Assembly (NCBI RefSeq): GCF_938010505.1
Contig: NZ_CALLVP010000065.1
Location: 1 to 60,470, forward strand
From: an uncultured Veillonella sp.
Lineage (GTDB): Bacteria > Bacillota > Negativicutes > Veillonellales > Veillonellaceae
DNA: 60,470 nt
Direction of reading: 5' to 3'
Made by a program: the position numbers and the translations under genes
The notes under the pieces: generated by a model
The model's database searches: none
What the model was told of the DNA's origin: nothing
Seen by the model: the letters and a program-made list of their open reading frames with translations, nothing else
Shown here: positions 1 through 8,222 of the stretch, one piece after another
How the letters are laid out: every line of letters starts with the position of its first letter
Position numbering within the stretch: position 1 is the stretch's first letter

Positions 1-10
1 TTTTTACTGA

Positions 11-32
11 CCCCCAGTTTAACTGGGGGTTT
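11..32. terminator. short GC-rich hairpin
   Basis: CCCCCAGTT (11-19) pairs with AACTGGGGG (21-29). Only a short T stretch follows on the plus strand, so it may end a gene lying left of the window. No gene is visible before it. Confidence 0.4.
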
Positions 33-57
33 AGTCATGCCTATTCGGCGTACAATA

Positions 58-102
58 AAAACCAAAAGAGCTCCTTCAACGAGGAGCTCTTTTGGTTTTT
101 GT
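58..102. terminator. bidirectional intrinsic terminator
   Basis: A 16-bp stem (60-75 with 82-97) around a six-base loop has T runs on both strands. It can end the minus-strand operon that finishes at 237 and any plus-strand gene to the left of the window. Confidence 0.8.
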
Positions 103-167
103 GTAGTTACTGTGTGTAAGAGAGAGATTCTGATACAAATGTATTACATAGAGTGTGTGGCTCTACG

Positions 168-195
168 GTGGCCATGAATGCACTTTCATGACCAC
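168..195. other. hairpin in 3' untranslated region
   Basis: GTGGCCATGAA (168-178) pairs with TTCATGACCAC (185-195), with one mismatch. No T run follows. It lies between the small secreted protein gene and its terminator. Bases 103-236 otherwise show no gene. Confidence 0.4.
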
Positions 196-236
196 GTACT
201 CTTAAAGTATTCTGCTAGAAAGGGACTAATAGAATA

Positions 237-656
237 CTATTGGTTTTGTGTAGTTTGTGGTGCACCTTGACCAGTTGGTTGTTGTGGTACATTACCATTA
301 GGTTGACCACCTGGAAGTGGTTGACCTTGTGGAGGTATTTGACCATTTGAGTCCATACGCCTCCCATTATTTGGTCTCATACCATCTTGATGCATCATTT
401 GATTTTGACCATTTTGGTGCATATGCTTACCATTGTTTGGTCCCATACCACCTTGAGGCATCATTTGATTATTTCCATCCATCATATGTTTATCCATATA
501 CTTATTAGGACCATCATGTCTATGTGGTTTTCTAAACTGTTGTTCATTCGTTTTCATCCATTCACCGAAATTAGGTAAATCGTTAACTGCAAAAGATGTA
601 ACTGCTCCAACAGCACAGATGACTGTAAGAATAGCTGTTATTATAATTCGTCTCAT
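237..656 (-). CDS. small secreted Met/His/Gln/Asn-rich protein
   Basis: 139 aa with a cleavable-looking signal peptide (basic MRR then a hydrophobic stretch to about residue 23). The mature part is low complexity, dominated by M, H, Q, N, G and P. Two imperfect repeats of about 22 residues (around 61-83 and 84-105) share the pattern NQMM..(G/D)GM.PNNG, and a Pro/Gln/Gly tail follows. It starts at ATG with AAGGAGG seven bases upstream and lies 9 bp after the HAAS-domain gene, as third gene of the PadR operon. No enzymatic domain is recognised. Clustered Met and His suggest surface metal binding, for example copper or silver, but this is only an inference. It could also be a simple exported matrix or stress protein. 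Confidence 0.75.
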   Translation of the reverse strand: MRRIIITAILTVICAVGAVTSFAVNDLPNFGEWMKTNEQQFRKPHRHDGPNKYMDKHMMDGNNQMMPQGGMGPNNGKHMHQNGQNQMMHQDGMRPNNGRRMDSNGQIPPQGQPLPGGQPNGNVPQQPTGQGAPQTTQNQ

Positions 657-665
657 AGTTCCTCC

Positions 666-1241
666 TTAATCTACATTATGGAAGTAACGTTCACGCACAC
701 CGCGAAGCTCAAGCCCTACAAAGATACATACAAGTCCTCCGAAGAGCCCTACACCGCCTAATGCTACTAGAGTCATAGTAGACATTGCAGGGAATGCAGT
801 TATATGTTCAAAAGGTTGCCATGAACTACCTAATAAATATAAGATAGCTGGCGTAATGATAAATACAAGAACTCCTACAATATATGATAAAGTACTACCA
901 ATTGATAGTAATGTTTTAGAAGCCTTCTTAGCCATTCCAGGCAATTGTGGCAATAAACGTTCTTTATAATCATCAAATCTAGCATAGATTTCTTGCATAT
1001 TAACGGATTTACTTTCACCACCATCTTGACTGGATGAATCTGTAATAATGCCTGCATCTACATAGGATGCATAGATTTCCTCTGGTGTTCCTAAGGATTT
1101 AATAATTTCACCATCGGTAAGGCCTTTTTCATAACCTACCGCAAAGTGTTCCTCATAAACCTCTATAATATTCTCTACATCGGCAACATGCGCCTTTTTA
1201 AAGATATTACGCAAAGCCTCCAAAAAGCTATTTTTGTTCAT
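666..1241 (-). CDS. HAAS/DUF1700-type membrane protein
   Basis: 191 aa. The first ~60 residues match the HAAS/DUF1700 style (FLEAL..., a VIEVYEEHF-like helix, then GLTDGEIIKSLGTPEEI). This is a soluble helical domain typically encoded beside PadR regulators. Two strong membrane spans follow, near 110-137 and 150-178. The start is the internal ATG at 1241, because AAAGGAG lies nine bases upstream of it; an earlier TTG has no useful spacing. It overlaps the end of padR by 14 bp, indicating translational coupling. In known PadR-HAAS pairs the membrane protein works with the regulator in envelope stress sensing. Its role here is inferred from that arrangement. Confidence 0.8.
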   Translation of the reverse strand: MNKNSFLEALRNIFKKAHVADVENIIEVYEEHFAVGYEKGLTDGEIIKSLGTPEEIYASYVDAGIITDSSSQDGGESKSVNMQEIYARFDDYKERLLPQLPGMAKKASKTLLSIGSTLSYIVGVLVFIITPAILYLLGSSWQPFEHITAFPAMSTMTLVALGGVGLFGGLVCIFVGLELRGVRERYFHNVD

Positions 1242-1557
1242 TATAGTCAACTCCTTTCAACAGGATATTGATAACACCAGAAAACTCATCCCATTCTTGG
1301 CGCATCTTATTGTATGCTGCACGACCATCGGCCGTAATGTGATAATATTTCCGAGATGGCCCCGTAGAGGACTCCTTCAAATACGTATCAACATACTTTT
1401 CTTTCTTTAATCTATTAAATAATGGATATATCGTTCCTTCTGAAATCTCAATATATTCCGAAATTGTACTTACGATTTCATATCCATAGCGATCGTCTTG
1501 TGTTAATAATGCTAGTACTAGCATGTCCATAACACCTTTTTTCAATTGAACTTGCAT
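1228..1557 (-). CDS. PadR family transcriptional regulator
   Basis: 109 aa, the usual size for a short PadR repressor. The N-terminal winged helix is clear (LKKGVMDMLVLALL, DDRYGYEIVSTI, EISEGTIYPLFNRLKKE, then SSTGPSRKYYHIT in the wing), followed by a C-terminal dimerisation helix. The start is ATG at 1557 with GGGAGGA three bases upstream; the longer frame up to 1629 would run through the promoter. It is first in an operon with the HAAS membrane protein and the Met/His-rich secreted protein. Its own promoter carries two copies of a palindromic AGGTACCT motif, so autorepression is likely. Confidence 0.9.
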   Translation of the reverse strand: MQVQLKKGVMDMLVLALLTQDDRYGYEIVSTISEYIEISEGTIYPLFNRLKKEKYVDTYLKESSTGPSRKYYHITADGRAAYNKMRQEWDEFSGVINILLKGVDYNEQK

Positions 1558-1633
1558 AGTTCCTCCCTTTAGGCCGTGCCTATCTGCCAATGTGAAAGCT
1601 CTCTTACGGTCACTATCATGTACTAACAAATAT

Positions 1634-1671
1634 ATAATATCACAAGGTACCTAGCAATGCAAGGTACCTTG
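1634..1671 (-). promoter_or_regulatory. padR promoter with two palindromic operator sites
   Basis: On the minus strand there is a -35 TTGCAT (1657-1662), a 17-bp spacer and a -10 TATTAT (1634-1639). CAAGGTACCTTG (1660-1671) overlaps the -35 edge. A second copy with one change (1643-1654) fills the spacer. The two AGGTACCT cores are 17 bp apart, centre to centre. They are well placed for repression by the PadR protein encoded just downstream. Confidence 0.7.
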
Positions 1672-1678
1672 TAAAAAT

Positions 1679-1712
1679 AAAATCCCCATCTGAGGATGAG
1701 GATTTTATTTTT
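1679..1712 (-). terminator. terminator of htrA
   Basis: A stem of about 12 bp with one mismatch (1679-1690 with 1695-1706), followed on the minus strand by a T-rich tail. It lies between the htrA stop and the padR promoter. Confidence 0.8.
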
Positions 1713-1730
1713 CTTCTGAGCATAGAGCAC

Positions 1731-2828
1731 TTATTTCGAAGATGCTTGTCCTAATTTAAGCTGTGTGCTCTTCATTTTTCCGTTATGAGTATAGGATATT
1801 AAAATTGTATCTCCAGGGCTCTTAGCATCAATTTGCTCTTTTAATTCGAGTAATGTGGTAATATCCTTACCATCAATTTGCGCAATTGTATCCCCTTCTA
1901 CTATACCTGCTTGTGCTACCGGACCATTAGGATCCAATTGTACAACAAGAAGTCCGTCCCCTTCATAACTTACATTATTACGAGCTGCTGTTTGACGATC
2001 TATCGCCCACACACCAATATAAGGACGAATAACTTTACCATTTTTAATAATAGAATCAACGATTGTCATCGCAGAATTAATTGGAATGGCAAAACCCATT
2101 CCTTCAATCCCCTCTTTAGAGATTTTGGCGCTATTGATACCAATTAACTCTCCGTCTGCATTAATGAGAGCACCACCTGAGTTACCAGGATTAATAGCTG
2201 CATCAGTTTGAATCAATGGGAATCGTTGGCCTTGTTCATCAATTGTACGTGCTAACGCACTAATAACACCAGCGGTAACGGAACCTTTAAACTCTAACCC
2301 CAAAGGATTGCCAATAGCAATTGCGGGCTCACCCACTTGTACGGAATCGGAGTCCCCAATTTTTATAGGTTTAATATCTTTTGGAGGTTTAATTTTTACA
2401 ACCGCTAAATCCGTCTGTGAATCCGAACCTATAACAGTACCCGTCACGGTACTGCCGTCAGATAATGATATCGTAACCTCTCCATTTTTAGCCCCTGCCA
2501 CAACATGTTTATTCGTTACAATATGGCCTTCATTGTCGATAAGGACACCAGATCCAACACCTTCTCCCGCATAGATAGTGCGATTAAAAATATCCTTTTG
2601 GAATACTTGTGTTGTAATCCCTACAACAGCTGGACCAGATTCTTTAACCGCTTGCACTACATAGGTATTACGCGTTTCAGTGATTGGCTTAGTCTGTTTT
2701 GATTGTTCTCTCACATTTGTTGGTTGCGTATTAACAGGGCTACCAAAGAAATAGTATCCGCCCCCTACACCAATTCCCAAAGCAAGAATACAAGCAGCCG
2801 CTGTTTTCTTATATTTTAAAAATTCCAT
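1731..2828 (-). CDS. htrA: HtrA/DegP-like serine protease with PDZ domain
   Basis: 365 aa. A single N-terminal membrane anchor (about 9-28) places the protease outside the cytoplasmic membrane. The trypsin-like S1C domain shows His108 (TNKHVVAG), Asp140 (SQTDLAVV) and Ser217 (NPGNSGGAL), so the catalytic triad is complete. A single C-terminal PDZ domain (about 265-360, IRPYIGVWA then GPVAQAGIVEGDTIAQIDG) should bind exposed C-termini. It degrades or refolds damaged envelope proteins. AAGGAGATATAC precedes ATG. It is monocistronic, with a terminator after it and a long intergenic region before it. Confidence 0.93.
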   Translation of the reverse strand: MEFLKYKKTAAACILALGIGVGGGYYFFGSPVNTQPTNVREQSKQTKPITETRNTYVVQAVKESGPAVVGITTQVFQKDIFNRTIYAGEGVGSGVLIDNEGHIVTNKHVVAGAKNGEVTISLSDGSTVTGTVIGSDSQTDLAVVKIKPPKDIKPIKIGDSDSVQVGEPAIAIGNPLGLEFKGSVTAGVISALARTIDEQGQRFPLIQTDAAINPGNSGGALINADGELIGINSAKISKEGIEGMGFAIPINSAMTIVDSIIKNGKVIRPYIGVWAIDRQTAARNNVSYEGDGLLVVQLDPNGPVAQAGIVEGDTIAQIDGKDITTLLELKEQIDAKSPGDTILISYTHNGKMKSTQLKLGQASSK

Positions 2829-3000
2829 GTATATCTCCTTATGTCTGTTCTTATAGTAAGTTACATATCTATTATAACGATTAACACTCTTTATAAATGT
2901 ATTATACTTGTGTATCTATTGTAAATATATACTATAATATAGTATTACTTCATATATTCTAGTATTACTACTACATAACTCACTAGATTAATCACCCTCA

Positions 3001-3026
3001 AAAATCAATTTTATAAAATTGATTTT
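3001..3026. repeat. perfect 26-bp AT-rich palindrome
   Basis: Each 13-base arm reads AAAATCAATTTTA and is exactly mirrored. It has no T tail beyond its own arms and no adjacent stop codon, so a protein-binding or cruciform site is as likely as a terminator. Confidence 0.6.
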
Positions 3027-3185
3027 GATGAACCTATTATAGTACTCTAATCTACACAATGCAAGATAACAATTTATAACGAAACCCATAATGATATAAC
3101 TACTGTAAACAATATATTTCGCTCAATAAAAACTTAGAGAATTCAGGAGAAACCACATAAATATGTTCACATCTACACAAATACA

Positions 3186-3236
3186 TAAAAACATAAAGGG
3201 CATTCGCTAGCCGTCGCTAGCAAATGCCCTTTATGC
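3186..3236 (-). terminator. long hairpin, probable terminator
   Basis: AAAGGGCATTCGCTAGC pairs with GCTAGCAAATGCCCTTT around a four-base loop, with one mismatch. On the minus strand it is followed by ATGTTTTTATG. It is about 280 bp past the response regulator stop, so either the transcript has a long 3' end or the hairpin has another role. Confidence 0.55.
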
Positions 3237-3516
3237 ATATAGTTTGAGAGTGTAAGGACTGTTGAGAGAGAGAGTATATGTGATCTAGATAAGCTTAAGA
3301 GAGAACTTATTAAGAGAGAGAAGTTTAAATATTACTTATCTAGAGTCATAGTCAGCCTTACTTAAATAAGTATACATGGAATATCTAAACTATCAAAGTA
3401 ACTATATAAACAATTCTTAAATCTTTGATTATATTTCTATAATAAATCTCTACAAACTCATATCCTATCAACAGTCACGAACAACGTGAGTCTAATGTGA
3501 ATATACATTTCAGTTA

Positions 3517-4206
3517 TTAAACAAATTTATAACCTACACCCCATACTGTAATAATATGTTTACTATCGGATGGATTATCTTCAATTTCTTCACGTAAACG
3601 ATTGATATGTACCGCTACAGTAGCATAGTCACCATAGGAATCGAGACCCCATACACGAGAGTATAATTCTTCCTTACTAAATACGATGTCACGGTTACGC
3701 ATCAAGAATTCTAATAATTGGAATTCTTTCTTTTTGAGATGAACTTCTTTTTCATTCACCCATACTTTCATCATCTTAGGATCAAGGCGAATTTCATCGG
3801 ACTGAATAGCATTAGTTTCCATTGCATCGCGCTCTGTCAAACGTTTATATTGCGCCAACATAGCTTTGATTTTTGCAATTAAAACAGATGGAGAAAATGG
3901 TTTTTCAATATAATCATCAGCGCCTACGCCTAAGCCACGGATTTTATCGATATCATCAAGACGAGCGGTTACCATAACGATTGGTACACGAACTTTGTCG
4001 CGAATTTGACGACAAACTTCAAAGCCATCCATTTCTGGCAGCATAACATCAAGAATAATAAGGTCCACAGGAGTATTCAATGCAGCCTCGATACCATCTG
4101 TACCATTAGTCATAATAGTTACATCATAGCCTGCCACCATTAAATAATCACGCTCAATATTGGCAATATCCAAATCGTCTTCAATAATTAAGATATGTTC
4201 ACTCAT
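3517..4206 (-). CDS. OmpR/PhoB-family response regulator
   Basis: 229 aa. The receiver domain (1-120) has the acidic pair Asp10/Asp11, the phosphoacceptor Asp53 (LIILDVMLPEMDG) and the conserved Lys of the IEKPFSP loop. A C-terminal winged-helix domain follows (about 130-229; EFQLLEFLMRNRDIVFSKEEL, then VHINRLREEIE and the end GVGYKFV). It binds DNA when phosphorylated by the histidine kinase encoded immediately upstream. The two genes overlap by four bases (ATGA), so they are translationally coupled. The regulon cannot be read from this window. Confidence 0.95.
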   Translation of the reverse strand: MSEHILIIEDDLDIANIERDYLMVAGYDVTIMTNGTDGIEAALNTPVDLIILDVMLPEMDGFEVCRQIRDKVRVPIVMVTARLDDIDKIRGLGVGADDYIEKPFSPSVLIAKIKAMLAQYKRLTERDAMETNAIQSDEIRLDPKMMKVWVNEKEVHLKKKEFQLLEFLMRNRDIVFSKEELYSRVWGLDSYGDYATVAVHINRLREEIEDNPSDSKHIITVWGVGYKFV

Positions 4207-5543
4207 GATTCTTCTCCTTGTTTAGGAAACTCTAATATAATGCGTAGACCATGTGGCCTTACATTTTCAATTACAACTCGGCCTTCAAAGATTTCCATAA
4301 TTCGACGAATAATCGACAATCCTAGACCACTTCCTTCTTGTGGGTTCGTACGAGACGAATCCACACGATAGAATGGGCGCATCAGACGCTCTAGAGATTC
4401 TGGTGGTACCCCTGGGCCATCATCACTGATGACACAGTATACAAAATCATCATCACTTGTTACATCGATAACGCAATGACCAATATCGGCCATTTTATAC
4501 TTAGCACTATTATTCAACACATTTTGTAAAACACGTTGTAATAATTGTGGGTTAGCATTGATAAAAGGTGTTTCTGTAGCTATTCGGGCCTTAATCTCAA
4601 GCCCCTTCGATTGATACGGAGCTAAATGATCTTCTACAAAATCACGTACATACTGGCCTAATTCAATTCGCTCAGATGGACGAGATTCTTTTTTGTAGTT
4701 CAACGTTGTTATGAGGAATAGCTCCTCCAACATAGAATCTAAATCATTAGCGCGCTTCAAAATGATACCCATGTATCGTTTTTGTTGCTCTTCCGTTGGT
4801 GCAATACCATCGCGAACACCTTCAGCATAAGCTTTTATAGCCGTTAATGGCGTTCGAATATCATGGGATATACCAGCAAGTAGCTCTTTTTGTTGTTCTT
4901 GTTCCATTTCAATCTGACGATTTGCCATTTCTAACGATTTTGTCATATTTTTAACGTGAATCATGATAAAGCGTGTAACAAATCGATTGATAGCAAAGAA
5001 TGTAACAATAAAGAGCAATATGGAAACTACAATAATATAGAAAGATACGGATTCCATTAAGCTATCACTACCATGAGTAGCGCGCTTAATCGCAATATGG
5101 TATACGTAGGCGTGACGCCCATCATATTTCCGCATTTCATAAACAAAAGTATTGTTGGATTGATACACGATACCCTGTAATTCAGGGTTAACATCGATAA
5201 GACCAACAATGGCAGAAGCACTATAGATTTGTGGGTTGCCATAGTTATACACCATGTTCCCTTGATCAAGTACCTCTACATATACCTCCTTTGGATCGAG
5301 AAGACTATAGCTAGGTTTAACCAAACTATTAATCAAATCATTTTCTAACCCATAAAAGGTAATGGTTTCAGTTATTCGACTGACGCTTTTAAACTGCTGT
5401 TCCTGCTCAATACGCAAATAGTAACCGGCATTAGCCAATATGCGCAAACCTGTAAAGTATAGCAAAAACAAGATAATTGCTATTAAAATAGGTACAACAA
5501 ACAGCACAACATTGGATATCCAAATTCGTATTTGTAAATTCAC
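4203..5543 (-). CDS. membrane sensor histidine kinase
   Basis: 446 aa. Membrane spans near 10-32 and 167-188 enclose an extracytoplasmic sensor region of about 130 residues. A HAMP-like linker follows, then the HisKA box with His227 (GISHDIRTPLTAIKAYAEG) and the ATPase domain: N box (VLNNSAKYK), G1 (DDGPGVPPE) and G2 (GSGLGLSI). The start is GTG with GAGGT six bases upstream. It is the partner of the OmpR-type regulator that overlaps its end. The signal is unknown. The resemblance to PhoR/VanS-type kinases is general only. Confidence 0.93.
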   Translation of the reverse strand: MNLQIRIWISNVVLFVVPILIAIILFLLYFTGLRILANAGYYLRIEQEQQFKSVSRITETITFYGLENDLINSLVKPSYSLLDPKEVYVEVLDQGNMVYNYGNPQIYSASAIVGLIDVNPELQGIVYQSNNTFVYEMRKYDGRHAYVYHIAIKRATHGSDSLMESVSFYIIVVSILLFIVTFFAINRFVTRFIMIHVKNMTKSLEMANRQIEMEQEQQKELLAGISHDIRTPLTAIKAYAEGVRDGIAPTEEQQKRYMGIILKRANDLDSMLEELFLITTLNYKKESRPSERIELGQYVRDFVEDHLAPYQSKGLEIKARIATETPFINANPQLLQRVLQNVLNNSAKYKMADIGHCVIDVTSDDDFVYCVISDDGPGVPPESLERLMRPFYRVDSSRTNPQEGSGLGLSIIRRIMEIFEGRVVIENVRPHGLRIILEFPKQGEES

Positions 5544-5994
5544 AGGATTACCTCAATATCATTAATAGTAGATACTTCTTATAGTTTACGCTATTTTTAA
5601 TACTTAACGCAAGTATAATACTCAAAAATTCAATATATTATTCACATTTTCTTCATACACAGTTTATAATTGGTAGATTATACAAGGGTTCCTCCTCCCT
5701 TTTAATATCTAATATTTCCCATAATAATAATATTTTCACACGCATCCAGGTATCTTATAACGATATGAAACTTGGTCATATCTAACGTTTCATAGATACT
5801 TAGTCTCCTCGCTTAATCAGACTCTCTCTATACTATTTATAAAATAATTTAAAATATAATATATAAAATAACTACTAAATCTCTTCATTTAATACAACGA
5901 AGCACATGCTAGATTATACTATTTCTCCATGAGAATAGTTTAAATTTAGACATAAAAAAAGAGGATTCCTAAGAATCCTCTTTTAGAGTTTAAA
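5544..5994. other. 451-bp intergenic region upstream of the kinase
   Basis: No gene is visible. It must hold the promoter of the two-component operon, but no promoter with both good boxes was found; TTGCGT-18-TAAACT about 60 bp upstream of the GTG is a weak candidate. The terminator of the carboxyltransferase gene lies at its right end. Confidence 0.5.
5953..5984 (-). terminator. terminator of the carboxyltransferase gene
   Basis: AAAAGAGGATTC (5957-5968) pairs with GAATCCTCTTTT (5973-5984). A run of seven T follows on the minus strand, ten bases after the stop codon. Confidence 0.9.
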
Positions 5995-7347
5995 TTAACG
6001 ACGATTAGCATCGAAGAAGTTAATAGCAACTTCTGGGAACATAGCGTAAGTCAATACGTCTTCGTCAGTGATACCATTGTAGCCTTTAGAAGCTAAATCT
6101 TGACGGTAACCTTCCAATTCAGGTTCGATAAGATCTGCTGGACGGCAAGTGATAGGTTGTTCGTCACCAATAACAGTTTGACGAATTTCGTCAGAAATAG
6201 TACCAGGCAACGCACCATATTTACCGCGTACAAGGTCTTTAACTTCGTTAGGAACCATTTTGTAACGGTCGCCCATCATAACGTTCATCATAGCCATTGT
6301 ACCAACGATTTGGGATGTTGGAGTTACCAATGGAGGGAAACCTAAGTCTTCACGAACGCGTGGCATTTCATCCATAACGTCGAAGAAACGATCGCCCATA
6401 CCCATTTCGTTCAATTGGTTTTGAGTATTAGACAACATACCGCCAGGAATTTGGTAACGACGAACAGCTGGGATTACATCACTAGCTGGTTTCAAGTTAA
6501 ATTCTTCAGCGATTTGTTGTTTAACTTTACGGAAGTGATCAACTAATGGAATGAATTTATCAAGGTCAAGACCAAGATCATATTCAGTACCTTTGAACAT
6601 TTCAATCATAGTTTCAGTAGCTGGTTGGCTAGTTGCATGAGCGAATGGGGAGATAGCAGTATCGATGATATCTACGCCAGCTTTAGCAGCTTCCCAGTAT
6701 GCAGTGCTTGCAAGACCGCAAGTGAAATGGCTATGTAAATCGATTGGCAATTCGCCGAAACGTTTTTTGAAAGTAGAAACCAAATCATACGCATCAGCAG
6801 GGCCTAACAAACCAGACATATCTTTGATACAAAGGGAATCAGTACCCATTTCAACCAAAGTTTCAGCTACTTTCAAGAAGCTTTCAGTTGTGTGAACTGG
6901 AGAAATTGTATATACCATAGCGGATTGAACGTGCGCACCAGCTTTTTTAGAGTACTTAATAGCAGCTTCCATGTTGCGTGGGTCATTCAATGCGTCGAAA
7001 ATACGGATACGGTCGATACCATTTTTAACAGCTGCACCACAGAATGCTTCTACTACATCATCAGAGTAGTGTTTATAGCCCAATAAGTTTTGGCCACGAA
7101 GTAACATTTGTAATGGAGTGTTTTTCAAGTTGGATTTCAATTTGCGAAGGCGTTCCCATGGATCTTCATTCAAGAAACGAAGACAGCTATCATAAGTAGC
7201 ACCGCCCCAACACTCAAGAGCTTCGTAACCGATATCGTCTAAAAGACCAAGTACTGGTTCCATTTGCTCATAACGCATGCGTGTTGCCAAAACAGATTGA
7301 TGACCGTCACGAAGAACGGTTTCGCAAATTCTTAATTTTTTAGCCAT
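5995..7347 (-). CDS. biotin-dependent carboxyltransferase subunit (OadA/PycB/transcarboxylase 5S type)
   Basis: 450 aa. An HMGL-like TIM barrel starts at once (ETVLRDGHQS, metal-binding Asp14). The carboxylated-lysine motif CIKDMSGLLGP and the metal motif DLHSHFTCGLA follow, then a conserved PycA/OadA-type C-terminal segment (GMLSNTQNQL, FPPLVTPTSQIVGTMA). It moves CO2 between carboxybiotin and pyruvate or oxaloacetate. The protein stops without a biotinyl domain (no MKM motif), so biotin must be on a separate protein, as in OadA split forms or transcarboxylase 5S. No partner subunit is adjacent. It probably serves lactate/pyruvate to succinate/propionate flow. The exact choice among oxaloacetate decarboxylase, pyruvate carboxylase and transcarboxylase cannot be made from sequence alone. 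Confidence 0.88.
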   Translation of the reverse strand: MAKKLRICETVLRDGHQSVLATRMRYEQMEPVLGLLDDIGYEALECWGGATYDSCLRFLNEDPWERLRKLKSNLKNTPLQMLLRGQNLLGYKHYSDDVVEAFCGAAVKNGIDRIRIFDALNDPRNMEAAIKYSKKAGAHVQSAMVYTISPVHTTESFLKVAETLVEMGTDSLCIKDMSGLLGPADAYDLVSTFKKRFGELPIDLHSHFTCGLASTAYWEAAKAGVDIIDTAISPFAHATSQPATETMIEMFKGTEYDLGLDLDKFIPLVDHFRKVKQQIAEEFNLKPASDVIPAVRRYQIPGGMLSNTQNQLNEMGMGDRFFDVMDEMPRVREDLGFPPLVTPTSQIVGTMAMMNVMMGDRYKMVPNEVKDLVRGKYGALPGTISDEIRQTVIGDEQPITCRPADLIEPELEGYRQDLASKGYNGITDEDVLTYAMFPEVAINFFDANRR

Positions 7348-7489
7348 GTTAATCCTCCAAATCGAAATAGTCTGTGTATGTAACTTTATACACCCATCAA
7401 ATAACTATCTCATACCTATTTTTTTTACGATTTTTTTGATGTCTGCTCACACAAGCTAAACACACTGCAAATCGTTAAGACATACTTAT

Positions 7490-7518
7490 ATTAGACTACT
7501 TATAGAATTCTTTGTCAA
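7490..7518 (-). promoter_or_regulatory. promoter of the carboxyltransferase gene
   Basis: Minus strand: -35 TTGACA (7513-7518), 17-bp spacer, -10 TCTAAT (7490-7495). This predicts an untranslated leader of about 135 bases before the ATG at 7347. Confidence 0.65.
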
Positions 7519-7571
7519 CAACTACATTATGCCATTTACTCATAAATTCATGTGTAAAATGATGATTTTTT

Positions 7572-7587
7572 CGTGATGAAAATCACA
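7572..7587. promoter_or_regulatory. CRP/FNR-type palindromic site
   Basis: Read on the minus strand, TGTGATTTTCATCACG fits TGTGA-N6-TCACA with one mismatch, and symmetric A/T runs extend the dyad. Its centre lies about 96 bp before the predicted start of the carboxyltransferase transcript, a position compatible with upstream activation. Confidence 0.45.
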
Positions 7588-7821
7588 AAAAACTGCTAAA
7601 AAGCTAGATTTTAACGTGTATTTTTAATCAAATCATATTCTTTGTAATTTTTCTTTTTAATAAGAAATCAAGGATTATATAGCAATAATTTTTTACTATT
7701 ATCAAAATAATCATCAAACTATATCGGTATTTATAAATGTAGTAATTCGATAAACATCGGTACGCTTATAAGCTCATCAATTTTATTAATAACATAGGTG
7801 ATATGTTTAAATGTATAAACA

Positions 7822-7855
7822 TGCAAAAGAACCTGTCCATTTATGGACAGGTTCT
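7822..7855 (-). terminator. terminator of the GT9 operon
   Basis: AGAACCTGTCCAT (7828-7840) pairs with ATGGACAGGTTCT (7843-7855). A TTTT tail follows on the minus strand. Confidence 0.85.
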
Positions 7856-7895
7856 GATGTGATCTTTAAAATTCAAGAATCTCCGGATATACAGC

Positions 7896-8222
7896 TTATT
7901 TCTCAGGCTTAACCTTTTTAGGCGCAGTTTCAAGGACAATATTTTTACCATCCCGTTTTACTTGAATGGAAAAGGCCCCTTCCCCTTCTTTAAAATACTC
8001 CATCTTGATATCGAGGAGCATTTTACCAATCATAGTCTCTACCTTTTCCGTTAAGAACTCACGGTAAAATGCATCTTCCTTTTGCTTTGGACTTTGATGA
8101 ACAACCGGTTTCTTAGCAGCCCGTTCCATATCGAGCATAGTATCTTCAAAATTATCTGTATCTTTAAAATTTTTCATCATATCCGCATCGGATAAACCTT
8201 TTTGAATTTTAAACTTTGCCAT
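7896..8222 (-). CDS. conserved hypothetical protein, 108 aa
   Basis: A soluble, highly charged protein (many Lys, Glu, Asp, Met) with no signal peptide or membrane span. The N-terminal half is predicted helical and mobile (FKIQKGLSDADMMKNF...), and the C-terminal half has beta-like alternation (AFSIQVKRDGKNIVLE). I do not recognise the family. ATG follows AGGAGATACAC. It overlaps the 3' end of the GT9 glycosyltransferase gene by 14 bp and shares its terminator, so the two are co-expressed. No function is assigned. Confidence 0.75.
   Translation of the reverse strand: MAKFKIQKGLSDADMMKNFKDTDNFEDTMLDMERAAKKPVVHQSPKQKEDAFYREFLTEKVETMIGKMLLDIKMEYFKEGEGAFSIQVKRDGKNIVLETAPKKVKPEK

Larger units (their letters stand above)
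2829..3516. other. 688-bp intergenic region between htrA and the response regulator
   Basis: No coding frame is credible here. The region is strongly AT-rich. A TATAAT (minus strand, 2871-2876) upstream of htrA is a possible -10 without a convincing -35. It also holds the palindrome at 3001-3026, the terminator hairpin at 3186-3236 and an inverted repeat TCTAGATAAG (3284-3293) / CTTATCTAGA (3335-3344) enclosing GA-rich sequence. Confidence 0.6.
7348..7895. other. 548-bp AT-rich intergenic region
   Basis: Apart from the promoter at 7490-7518, the CRP/FNR-like dyad and the terminator at 7828-7855, nothing coding is seen. The length is unusual beside the otherwise tight gene spacing. Confidence 0.5.

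Noticed and set aside
317..578. Plus-strand frames opposite the Met/His-rich gene
   Set aside because: They are mirror frames of a low-complexity coding repeat and have no start signals.
5632..5700. OmpR-type direct repeats (TGTG.AT words) as autoregulation sites of the two-component system
   Set aside because: Only two loose copies are seen and no promoter could be placed relative to them.
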